A stretch of 5,020 bases of DNA, taken from positions 1-5,020 of the forward strand of contig JAUXJX010000195.1 of the NCBI GenBank assembly GCA_030624545.1. The letters run 5' to 3'. The stretch comes from Bacteroidota bacterium. Its GTDB lineage: Bacteria > Zhuqueibacterota > JdFR-76 > DREG01. Within the stretch, counting starts at the first letter, position 1. Every line of letters begins with the position of its first letter. This document shows positions 1-4,456 of this stretch, one piece after another. A model generated the notes under the pieces. The model saw only the letters and a program-made list of their open reading frames with translations, had not been told where the DNA came from and searched no databases. The position numbers were made by a program, and so were the translations under genes.

Positions 1-185
1 AGATCGAATACCACAACAGGCTCTCCATTACTCCAAGCCCTGATGTCGCCGGTGTAAAAATCCAATAGCTGCAGTCTTTCGATTTCATCCAACGGCACGG
101 ATTTGTGGGCAATTACCGAAACTTGCGCGGGGGCGCTTATGGCCCAGAATATTAGGCAAAGAATTGTAGCAGCCATTTTCTTCAT
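1..185 (-). CDS. PstS-like periplasmic solute-binding protein, N-terminal part (gene runs off the left edge)
   Basis: Only the first 61 residues are in the window. They begin with a clear Sec signal peptide: a basic MKK start, a hydrophobic stretch to about residue 17, and an A-P-A cleavage site at residues 18-20. The mature part opens VSVIAHKSVPLDEI, a first strand followed by a helix, and then has FYTGDIRAWSNGEPVVVFD. This resembles the segment of PstS-type phosphate-binding proteins (PBP-like domain) usually written as 'iFlGki..W.dG.pi'. The start at 185 is supported by GGAG nine bases upstream. The porin-like gene ends 35 bases before it on the same strand with no hairpin between, so co-transcription is likely. 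In the periplasm it would bind phosphate or a similar anion. Full length and ligand cannot be judged: it could be a full PstS or one of the short stand-alone PBP-like proteins. Confidence 0.8.
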   Translation of the reverse strand, partial: MKKMAATILCLIFWAISAPAQVSVIAHKSVPLDEIERLQLLDFYTGDIRAWSNGEPVVVFD

Positions 186-220
186 ACTATTTTCTCCGGT
201 TGAAGCGTCGAAATGCCAGT

Positions 221-1378
221 CTAATAGACTACTGAGACTGCAACTGCGAAAACGGTGAAATTATCTTCCTCCTTTACAAGCTCCTTTATAAGCGTATCTT
301 GAGAAATTAGAAAGTCATTGGATTTTACGCGGGCAAACTGCGCTTTCAGCCGGATCCGGTCATTTAGATTGTAAGACGCGCCTATATTTGGCGAGAAAAT
401 CTCTTCATCTTCTTCAGATTCATTCCCTGGGATTAATTGTTTGAAATGCGATTTTGTGACCCAATAACTGCCGTAAATAAACAGTTCTTCGGTGAAATGA
501 TAACCTAATGTAACGTAGTAGAAGTCAATATCCAATTCCAATTCGGGGATGCCTGCATCTATCTTGGCGGTTATAAACTCGCTTTCGAATGAAAGATTTG
601 CAAAATTATAGGACAGATCCCCGCCCAGGCGTGTTCCCGGCAATCCCTGCAATTCCGATGGGCTTCTGCCAATATCTTTCGCGATGCCTTCAAACTCGTT
701 TCTTTTTTCATAGGTTGTGGAAATACCGAGTTTTAGTTCCTCATAGCGAATTCCCAGGCGGCCGCCAACGAGAAAGTTGGTCGTGGTATCGACGCCGGTT
801 TGCCCTCTCTCCCGATCGTCATTTATGTTGGCACTGTTGCCAATGTAGACAGCATAATCAAATTTCGCCTTGCCGGATGGAAAAAATCCGTAGACCTGCG
901 CAAACGCACGGGCAGGTACAAACTCTTCAAGGGGAAGAAACTCACCAAAGGATGTTTCATATACCAGAGGCCTGATAATATAAGGAAGCAAAGGTGTGCG
1001 ATTATTAATTTCATTAAGATTATTGAATATGGGTATCTGCAATCCAAGTTTTAAGCTAAACTTCTCATTTAATCGATACCTCACCCAGGCTTCTTCGAGA
1101 TTGGCCGTACCCCATTGCCGGATCGACGAAAAGTTGTTCAGGAATTCAAAATTGATCAAAGCGGTCCACTTTCGGCTCAAATCCCGTTGAAAGAACAAAT
1201 TGAGCTGCTGCAAACTAAATGAATTTTGTTTCTGACGGTCTTCGAAGGTAGTCCAGTGCTGCAGCGAATTTTGAAAGTAGCCAAATATTCTTAAGGTCGA
1301 TTCGCTCGACTGGGCAGACGGTTCGGAGACAATTAGAAAGAATATCAAAAGGCATATTACAGACGTAAGCCGCCTCAT
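221..1378 (-). CDS. Porin-like outer-membrane beta-barrel protein
   Basis: This is a complete 385-residue gene. Residues 1-22 form a signal peptide (MRR, a hydrophobic run, then a PSA cleavage site before Q23). The mature chain has many alternating hydrophobic/polar segments with aromatic residues, typical of beta-strands crossing the outer membrane, for example LRIFGYFQNS, KWTALINFEFL, KFSLKLGLQIPIF, KFDYAVYIGNS, ELFIYGSYWV and RIRLKAQFARV. It ends in a hydrophobic strand closing with Tyr, close to the usual terminal aromatic of barrel proteins. Length and layout fit a porin of the phosphate-selective OprO/OprP-like or related 16-18-strand type, but I see no motif fixing the substrate. AAGGAGAA lies about ten bases before the ATG. 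Another ATG seven bases upstream is out of frame. Only 35 bases separate it from the PstS-like gene, suggesting that porin and binding protein handle the same solute. The channel role is well supported; phosphate specificity is inferred from the neighbour. Confidence 0.75.
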   Translation of the reverse strand: MRRLTSVICLLIFFLIVSEPSAQSSESTLRIFGYFQNSLQHWTTFEDRQKQNSFSLQQLNLFFQRDLSRKWTALINFEFLNNFSSIRQWGTANLEEAWVRYRLNEKFSLKLGLQIPIFNNLNEINNRTPLLPYIIRPLVYETSFGEFLPLEEFVPARAFAQVYGFFPSGKAKFDYAVYIGNSANINDDRERGQTGVDTTTNFLVGGRLGIRYEELKLGISTTYEKRNEFEGIAKDIGRSPSELQGLPGTRLGGDLSYNFANLSFESEFITAKIDAGIPELELDIDFYYVTLGYHFTEELFIYGSYWVTKSHFKQLIPGNESEEDEEIFSPNIGASYNLNDRIRLKAQFARVKSNDFLISQDTLIKELVKEEDNFTVFAVAVSVVY

Positions 1379-1478
1379 CTTGCATGTTCTCCTTGTTGTC
1401 CGGATTTATAAACAGCAGTAAGTGTTAATATGTTAAGTTAAGCAAATATGGTCTTGTAGTAAAGAATATTTCTTAGGA
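1379..1478 (-). promoter_or_regulatory. Leader region of the porin/PstS-like operon with three GTTAA/TTAAC repeats
   Basis: This 100-base AT-rich stretch precedes the porin gene and should carry its promoter. On the minus strand there are three TTAAC words (plus-strand GTTAA at 1424-1428, 1432-1436 and 1437-1441), starting 8 and 5 bases apart. A TTTATAAAT stretch lies between them and the ribosome binding site and could serve as a -10 region, but no convincing -35 stands at the right distance. The repeated TTAACA words recall the half-sites bound by PhoP in Bacillus, but the spacing does not match its 11-base period, so I do not call a Pho box. The placement is supported by context only. Confidence 0.3.
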
Positions 1479-1603
1479 TTACGATACCTTTATTGTTTTC
1501 TCCAAATCTGTTGGCAAAACAACTGTAAATATGCTCCCCTGACCAGCTTCACTCTCCACCTTTATTTAACCCTGGTGCTTTTGAATGAGGTTGTAAATAG
1601 TCT

Positions 1604-1613
1604 GAACTATTCA
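1604..1613. repeat. Left copy of a probable target-site duplication
   Basis: GAACTATTCA here matches GAATTATTCA at 1807-1816 in 9 of 10 positions. The two copies bracket the MITE-like element inside the kinase pseudogene, as expected when a transposase makes a staggered cut. The single mismatch and the decayed surroundings suggest an old insertion. The exact duplication length is uncertain; the shortest reading is ATTCA. Confidence 0.5.
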
Positions 1614-1630
1614 TAAAAATCTCTCGCAAA

Positions 1631-1680
1631 GACGCCAAGACGCTAAGACGCTAAGACGCTAAGACGCTAAGACGCTAAGA
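1631..1680. repeat. Tandem array of the 8-base unit GACGCTAA
   Basis: There is one variant unit (GACGCCAA, 1631-1638), then five perfect GACGCTAA units (1639-1678) and the start of another. The preceding CTCGCAAA looks like a more degenerate unit. The array grows out of the left terminal repeat of the inserted element and has no matching expansion at the right end, so it probably arose by replication slippage after insertion. There are no spacers, which excludes CRISPR. Confidence 0.9.
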
Positions 1681-1692
1681 ATATATAAGATA

Positions 1693-1708
1693 TGAAAGAT
1701 ATCTTTCA
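1693..1708. repeat. 16-base perfect palindrome inside the inserted element
   Basis: TGAAAGATATCTTTCA equals its own reverse complement. It lies in the interior of the MITE-like element, just right of the tandem array. Internal palindromes are common in foldback-type non-autonomous elements. I see no reason to assign it a regulatory role here. Confidence 0.7.
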
Positions 1709-1806
1709 AACTCGGTTATTAAAGGACTGTCAGAAAATAGCTCCGTATTTTGTTTGTCAATCTCAATATTCCTAATTCTTTGCGCTCTTTGCGCCTTTGC
1801 GTGAGT

Positions 1807-1816
1807 GAATTATTCA
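1807..1816. repeat. Right copy of a probable target-site duplication
   Basis: GAATTATTCA is the partner of the word at 1604-1613 (9 of 10 identical). It starts two bases outside the right terminal inverted repeat. Beyond it the kinase pseudogene resumes with codons for the GLFTN segment, so the insertion point falls in the G2 region of the kinase ATPase domain. Confidence 0.5.
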
Positions 1817-2012
1817 GGTTAGTAAACAATCCAAATGCGGCCTGAACGCGAAATTCCTTTAGTGAAGCTGGGATCTTATAATCCCTGCATCTGTTCCTCT
1901 CGGATACCAATGCCCGTATCTTCAATGTGAACATGGCTATTCCCTTTTTCCACAAAGGTTAGCTTCCAGCATCTCTCGCAAATAAAGAAACCAACACCAA
2001 AGCCTGGCTTCT

Positions 2013-2462
2013 TTACCTCACTTGTCCGACAAGGAACCATATTGAGTATATTATTACCCAAAAAGCGATAAGCAACACTGCAGAAAAAAAGATTGCCGCG
2101 ACCCTTAAATCCTTGGGAGAGCCAATCCGGATGCCGCCCTTAAATAGGCTCATACATTTCGCCGCTTCCCTTCCTGCACCATCCAGGTAAATCCCGCCGG
2201 CAATCAGTGATAAGTAGGGCCACCAGTAATTGTTGGAAAGCAGCAGGATACCGGCTGCCGGAAGGGTCCAAAGCACAAGTGAATCCCATCTCGCCGCGTT
2301 AATCTCGGCTCGCTGAAATAACCGGTCTGTCCCTTCGCTCTTTTCCTGCAATCCCAGTCTCTGGGCGAGTGGATAATTGATCCCTGATATCACTTGTCCA
2401 ACCCAGCCAATTCCCCCGAACACCACACAGATGATACCTAACACGATCCTCATCTTCTCCAT
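2013..2462 (-). CDS. Small integral membrane protein of unknown function
   Basis: A 149-residue protein with about four predicted membrane helices: residues 5-27 (a Gly/Val-rich segment ending near GQVISGINYP), 60-77, 80-95 and 120-145. Between helices 1 and 2 is a polar loop rich in Glu, Arg and Gln (about 33-58), and between 3 and 4 a basic loop containing GIRIGSP. There is no signal-peptide cleavage site and no catalytic motif, and I do not recognise a named family. The start is ambiguous: the first ATG (2462) has GAAG seven bases upstream, while the ATG at codon 4 (2453) has AAAGGA about eight bases upstream and may be the better start. It lies 201 bases downstream of the HK1 stop on the same strand, so it could be read from the kinase transcript or from its own promoter. 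The open frame and hydrophobic pattern make it a likely real gene. Confidence 0.7.
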   Translation of the reverse strand: MEKMRIVLGIICVVFGGIGWVGQVISGINYPLAQRLGLQEKSEGTDRLFQRAEINAARWDSLVLWTLPAAGILLLSNNYWWPYLSLIAGGIYLDGAGREAAKCMSLFKGGIRIGSPKDLRVAAIFFSAVLLIAFWVIIYSIWFLVGQVR

Positions 2463-2487
2463 CCTTTCACTTCTGCTTATTGGCCCT

Positions 2488-2499
2488 TATGAATTCATA
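2488..2499. promoter_or_regulatory. 12-base perfect palindrome upstream of the membrane protein gene
   Basis: TATGAATTCATA is fully self-complementary and begins 25 bases upstream of the first start codon of the small membrane protein gene. The position suits an operator for a dimeric repressor overlapping a promoter, but no clear -35/-10 pair is visible. AT-rich palindromes of this size also occur by chance. Confidence 0.25.
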
Positions 2500-2585
2500 C
2501 CTAATGACGATTCTTCAGGCTGGCCAAGCCGTTGCTCATCAACTCTTCGCAGGACAGTCAACAGGAAATTGCGTTTTGCATTCAT

Positions 2586-2605
2586 GTAGAAAATAAGTCT
2601 TATTG
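2586..2605 (-). terminator. Conserved AT-rich hairpin with U-rich tail after HK1 (weak terminator candidate)
   Basis: On the minus-strand transcript AATAA-GAC-TTATT is followed by TTCT. All 20 bases here are identical in the flank of HK2 (4379-4398), although surrounding positions have changed. The stem is short and AT-only, so it would be a poor stand-alone terminator. It may work with the hairpin just upstream in the transcript (2611-2628). Confidence 0.3.
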
Positions 2606-2610
2606 GGCGG

Positions 2611-2628
2611 GCTTAGGCTGTTTTAAGC
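2611..2628 (-). promoter_or_regulatory. 3'-flank hairpin of HK1 with a compensatory change relative to HK2
   Basis: In the transcript GCTTA-AAACAGCC-TAAGC forms a five-pair stem with an eight-base loop, about 40 bases after the HK1 stop codon. The equivalent in the HK2 flank is GCTCA-AAACAGCC-TGAGC. The two copies differ at just two positions, and those two bases pair with each other (U-A in one, C-G in the other). This is what selection on an RNA fold would produce, though two sequences are little data. It could mark the mRNA 3' end or a processing site. Confidence 0.4.
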
Positions 2629-2663
2629 GCGCGGGATGGACGGTTGAATTGGCCGTCCCAATC

Positions 2664-4226
2664 TCACTCGATAGCTTTTTCCAAATCCATCGGCAAAATG
2701 ACCGTGAACGTGCTGCCTTTGCCCACTTCACTTTCAACCTTGATTTCGCCATGGTGCTTTTGAATGATGTTGTAACTGGCAAATAATCCGAGTCCGGCCT
2801 TTACTCGGTGTCCCTTCTTCGTGAAACTGGGATCGAACAGCTCTTTAATCCGTTCAGACGAAACACCAATACCCGTATCCTTAATCTGAACATGAACATT
2901 CCCTTTTTCCACAAACGAACGAATCGTGATTGTGCCGTTTCTTTCAATCGCCTGTACTGCGTTCGTGAGTAGGTTCATGAACATCTGGTTCAACTCTCCC
3001 GGATAGCAGGCCAAAAGAGGAATCTCTCCATATTCCTTTACAACACTGATCCGCCCTTCTAAGTCTTGATCGAGCAGAGTGAGTATGCTCTCTAGTCCTT
3101 CATGAAGATCTGTTATCTGGAATACAGCCTCATCCAGACGTGCAAAACTCTTCAGACTATTGACAATCCTGGTAATTCGTTCACTGGCGGCTATCGCAAC
3201 TGGAACATCGTTTTGAAGAGCCTTCAGCGAACCTCGAAGCTTCCTGCTGTTCCTGATCTCATCAAAAGTTTGGCTCTTCTCCAGGACCTCCATAATGTTG
3301 GAGACGGATCGGGCGGAGACGTCTGCCGCGCTTCTAATGACTCCGATAGGCGTATTCATCTCATGAACCACGCCCGCAACCAACTTACCCAAAGCGGCCA
3401 TCTTCTCAGACTGAACCAACTGTACCTGGGTCTCTTGTAGCTCTCGCAGCGCCTTTTCAAGCGCCAGTTGCGTGGCTTTCTTGTCGGTGATGTCGCGCGC
3501 AATGCCGATGTAAGCCTCGAAGTTGTCTTGGTCGTCCTTGAGAGAGGAAGCATTGGAGGTGTGCCAGCGCCAGCTGCCGTCCTTGTGCTTGACCCGGTAC
3601 TCGATACCGCTCTGCTTCTCTCCGGTTTCGATGACGGCGTTCAAAAATTCGTAGCAGCTTTGCAGGTCGTCGGGGTGAACGAGGAGCGCAAAGGAAGTGC
3701 CCAGCACCTCCGATATGTCGTGCCCCAGGATATCTTTCCAATTAGGCGAGATGTAAGTCATGATGCCGTCTGGCGACAGCATGTAAATGATGTCGTTCGC
3801 ATGCTCCACGAGGTTGCGGAATCTTCGCTCGCTGTCCGCAAGCGCCCGTTCAGCGGTTTTTCGACTCGTGATGTCGTTCAAACCTGCCACCAGGACCTTC
3901 TCGCCCCTGAGTTTCGTTACGACGACCGAGGCGACCGCCCAGCGTTCATGCCCGCCGACGTGTCGAAGGCGCAGCTCGTAGTCTGTGACGCTTCCGGCCC
4001 TCCGAACCTCCGAGAGCAATGCTTCTCGATCATCGGGATCGGCATAGAAATCCGGCGTCTGCTGTCCGATGAGGTTCTCCGCAGTTAAGCCGACCAACTC
4101 CGCAAGAGAGTCGTTGGCGTACACGACCGTCCCGTCTGACATGCGGCTTATGATAAGCGGAAACGGCGCCGCATCCAGAATCGTCCGAATCTCGTCGGTG
4201 TGATCTCTGACCATCCTGCGTGACAT
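2664..4226 (-). CDS. Soluble PAS-PAS sensor histidine kinase (HK1)
   Basis: This gives 520 residues from the chosen start. GGAGG lies five bases before the ATG at 4226; an in-frame ATG 18 codons upstream (4280) has no good ribosome binding site and sits inside an inverted repeat. Two PAS domains lie at about residues 12-127 (VVYANDSLAELVGLTAENLIG) and 134-250 (YISPNWKDILGHDISEVLG, then HPDD and KDGSWRW). A coiled-coil linker (about 250-277) follows. The HisKA helix has GKLVAGVVHEMNTP with phospho-acceptor His288. The ATPase domain, about 406-514, has the N box NLLTNAVQAIE (Asn422), G1 box DTGIG (Asp450), F box LFDPSF and G2 box AGLGLF. All catalytic motifs are present and there are no membrane helices, so it should be an active cytoplasmic kinase that autophosphorylates and passes phosphate to a response regulator not seen here. 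The signal is unknown. The PAS half is distinctly richer in GC than the kinase core, suggesting a chimeric gene. Confidence 0.93.
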   Translation of the reverse strand: MSRRMVRDHTDEIRTILDAAPFPLIISRMSDGTVVYANDSLAELVGLTAENLIGQQTPDFYADPDDREALLSEVRRAGSVTDYELRLRHVGGHERWAVASVVVTKLRGEKVLVAGLNDITSRKTAERALADSERRFRNLVEHANDIIYMLSPDGIMTYISPNWKDILGHDISEVLGTSFALLVHPDDLQSCYEFLNAVIETGEKQSGIEYRVKHKDGSWRWHTSNASSLKDDQDNFEAYIGIARDITDKKATQLALEKALRELQETQVQLVQSEKMAALGKLVAGVVHEMNTPIGVIRSAADVSARSVSNIMEVLEKSQTFDEIRNSRKLRGSLKALQNDVPVAIAASERITRIVNSLKSFARLDEAVFQITDLHEGLESILTLLDQDLEGRISVVKEYGEIPLLACYPGELNQMFMNLLTNAVQAIERNGTITIRSFVEKGNVHVQIKDTGIGVSSERIKELFDPSFTKKGHRVKAGLGLFASYNIIQKHHGEIKVESEVGKGSTFTVILPMDLEKAIE

Positions 4227-4236
4227 GAAGACCTCC
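4227..4236 (-). promoter_or_regulatory. Ribosome binding site that decides the HK1 start
   Basis: On the minus strand GGAGGTCTTC runs directly into the ATG at 4226. GGAGG is a near-perfect Shine-Dalgarno sequence five bases from the start. The alternative ATG at 4280 is preceded by a GC-rich stretch without such a site, so translation most likely begins at 4226. Confidence 0.7.
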
Positions 4237-4268
4237 AAACTCCGCCAAATCGGACTACTTCTAAATCC

Positions 4269-4308
4269 CTGAATATCCATGGTGCCGGAACCCGGCGCGA
4301 ATATTCAG
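4269..4308. repeat. Nested inverted repeat in the HK1 leader
   Basis: The outer arms CTGAATAT (4269-4276) and ATATTCAG (4301-4308) are perfect complements. Inside them, GCCGG (4284-4288) and CCGGC (4292-4296) form a second perfect stem around an AAC loop. No U-rich tail follows on either strand, so it does not look like an intrinsic terminator. It lies between the HK2 stop and the HK1 start, about 43 to 82 bases upstream of the chosen HK1 start. It could be an RNA structure in the leader or a protein-binding site. Confidence 0.5.
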
Positions 4309-4378
4309 CTAAGAATCTTTACATAAGTGTAGCAACCCTTTACAGGCCAGGCAACAGGAAAACGCGATTTGTATTGAT

Positions 4379-4398
4379 GTAGAAAATAAGTCTTATTG
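4379..4398 (-). terminator. Conserved AT-rich hairpin with U-rich tail after HK2 (weak terminator candidate)
   Basis: All 20 bases are identical to the flank of HK1 at 2586-2605. The minus-strand transcript has an AATAA/TTATT stem, a GAC loop and a TTCT tail. The short AT stem makes strong termination doubtful. Confidence 0.3.
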
Positions 4399-4403
4399 CG
4401 CGG

Positions 4404-4421
4404 GCTCAGGCTGTTTTGAGC
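4404..4421 (-). promoter_or_regulatory. 3'-flank hairpin of HK2, covarying with that of HK1
   Basis: GCTCA-AAACAGCC-TGAGC in the transcript is the counterpart of the hairpin at 2611-2628. The loop is unchanged, and the two differing bases form a C-G pair here where HK1 has U-A. Confidence 0.4.
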
Positions 4422-4456
4422 GTGTGGGATGGGCAGTTGAATCGGCCGTTTCAATC

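Larger units (their letters stand above)
1614..1806. mobile_element. MITE-like non-autonomous insertion with imperfect terminal inverted repeats
   Basis: This is about 193 bases with no coding capacity, sitting inside the kinase pseudogene. The left end, from 1621, reads CTCTCGCAAAGACGCCAAGA. The right end, read inward on the minus strand from 1805, is CTCACGCAAAGGCGCAAAGA, agreeing in 17 of the first 20 positions. Near-identical 10-base words lie directly outside (1604-1613 and 1807-1816). The interior holds an 8-base tandem array and a 16-base palindrome. Repeats of the CGCAAAGACGC type are known to be dispersed in many copies through environmental bacterial genomes; a spurious reading frame of the QRRKERKELGILR kind is characteristic of them. 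Any transposase would have to come from elsewhere. The bases at 1614-1620 lie between the duplication and the repeat, so the true left boundary may differ by a few bases. Confidence 0.7.
1479..1965 (-). pseudogene. Decayed C-terminal half of a histidine kinase, split by an inserted element
   Basis: This is a third copy of the kinase C-terminus found intact in the two genes to its right. Reading the minus strand, the first part (about 1965 to 1807) encodes VEKGNSHVHIEDTGIGIREEQ, matching the ATP-binding G1 box (DTGxGI). It then has a stop (TAA at 1876-1878) where the paralogs have Phe of LFDP, a frameshift near 1855-1862, and FRVQAAFGLFTN matching the G2 region. An inserted element interrupts it there. 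After the insertion, 1605 to 1479 encodes NLIQKHQG, then a stop (1566-1568) replacing the Glu codon of GEI, then IKVESEAGQGSIFTVVLP and a normal stop at 1479. The homology simply ends near 1965, so the histidine domain and sensor are missing. With two nonsense codons, a frameshift, an insertion and truncation it cannot make a working kinase. The exact right boundary is uncertain. Confidence 0.85.
2541..3227. repeat. Left copy of a tandem paralogous repeat (HK1 C-terminal half plus 3' flank)
   Basis: This stretch aligns without gaps to 4334-5020 at a constant offset of 1793 bases. Identity varies along it. The 3' flank at 2561-2663 differs at 15 of 103 positions. The last 87 coding bases (2664-2750) differ at only 2. 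The remaining kinase sequence is clearly more diverged, and the proteins share about 121 of 187 residues. Homology fades out at about 2541, so the duplicated unit included roughly 120 bases beyond the stop codon. Its right end cannot be set because the partner leaves the window. Confidence 0.85.

Noticed and set aside
589..1190. Several plus-strand open frames inside the porin gene region
   Set aside because: They are antisense to the porin gene, overlap one another, and show neither ribosome binding sites nor recognisable domains.
1631..1680. Possible CRISPR array
   Set aside because: The repeat unit is 8 bases and directly tandem, with no spacers and no cas genes nearby.
1719..1955. Open frame of 78 codons across the inserted element and the pseudogene
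   Set aside because: Its product is a fusion of kinase remnant (FRVQAAFGLFTN) with the translated end of the repeat element (QRRKERKELG), so it is a by-product of the insertion and a frameshift.
2021..2033. Inverted repeat CTTGTCCGACAAG as a terminator of the membrane protein gene
   Set aside because: The arms are separated by a single base, it lies in the last codons and no U-tract follows, so it does not form a terminator hairpin.
1876..2061. Open frame of 61 codons containing HVHIEDTGIGI
   Set aside because: The kinase-like part is the pseudogene remnant ended by a stop; the front part is unrelated sequence overlapping the end of the membrane protein gene.
3468..4088. Open frame of 206 codons on the plus strand opposite the PAS domains of HK1
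   Set aside because: It is fully antisense to a well-supported kinase gene, in its GC-rich part where chance open frames are long, and its translation shows no recognisable domain.
4227..4280. Longer HK1 with an 18-residue N-terminal extension
   Set aside because: The upstream ATG has no good ribosome binding site and lies in an inverted repeat, while the ATG at 4226 has GGAGG at ideal spacing.
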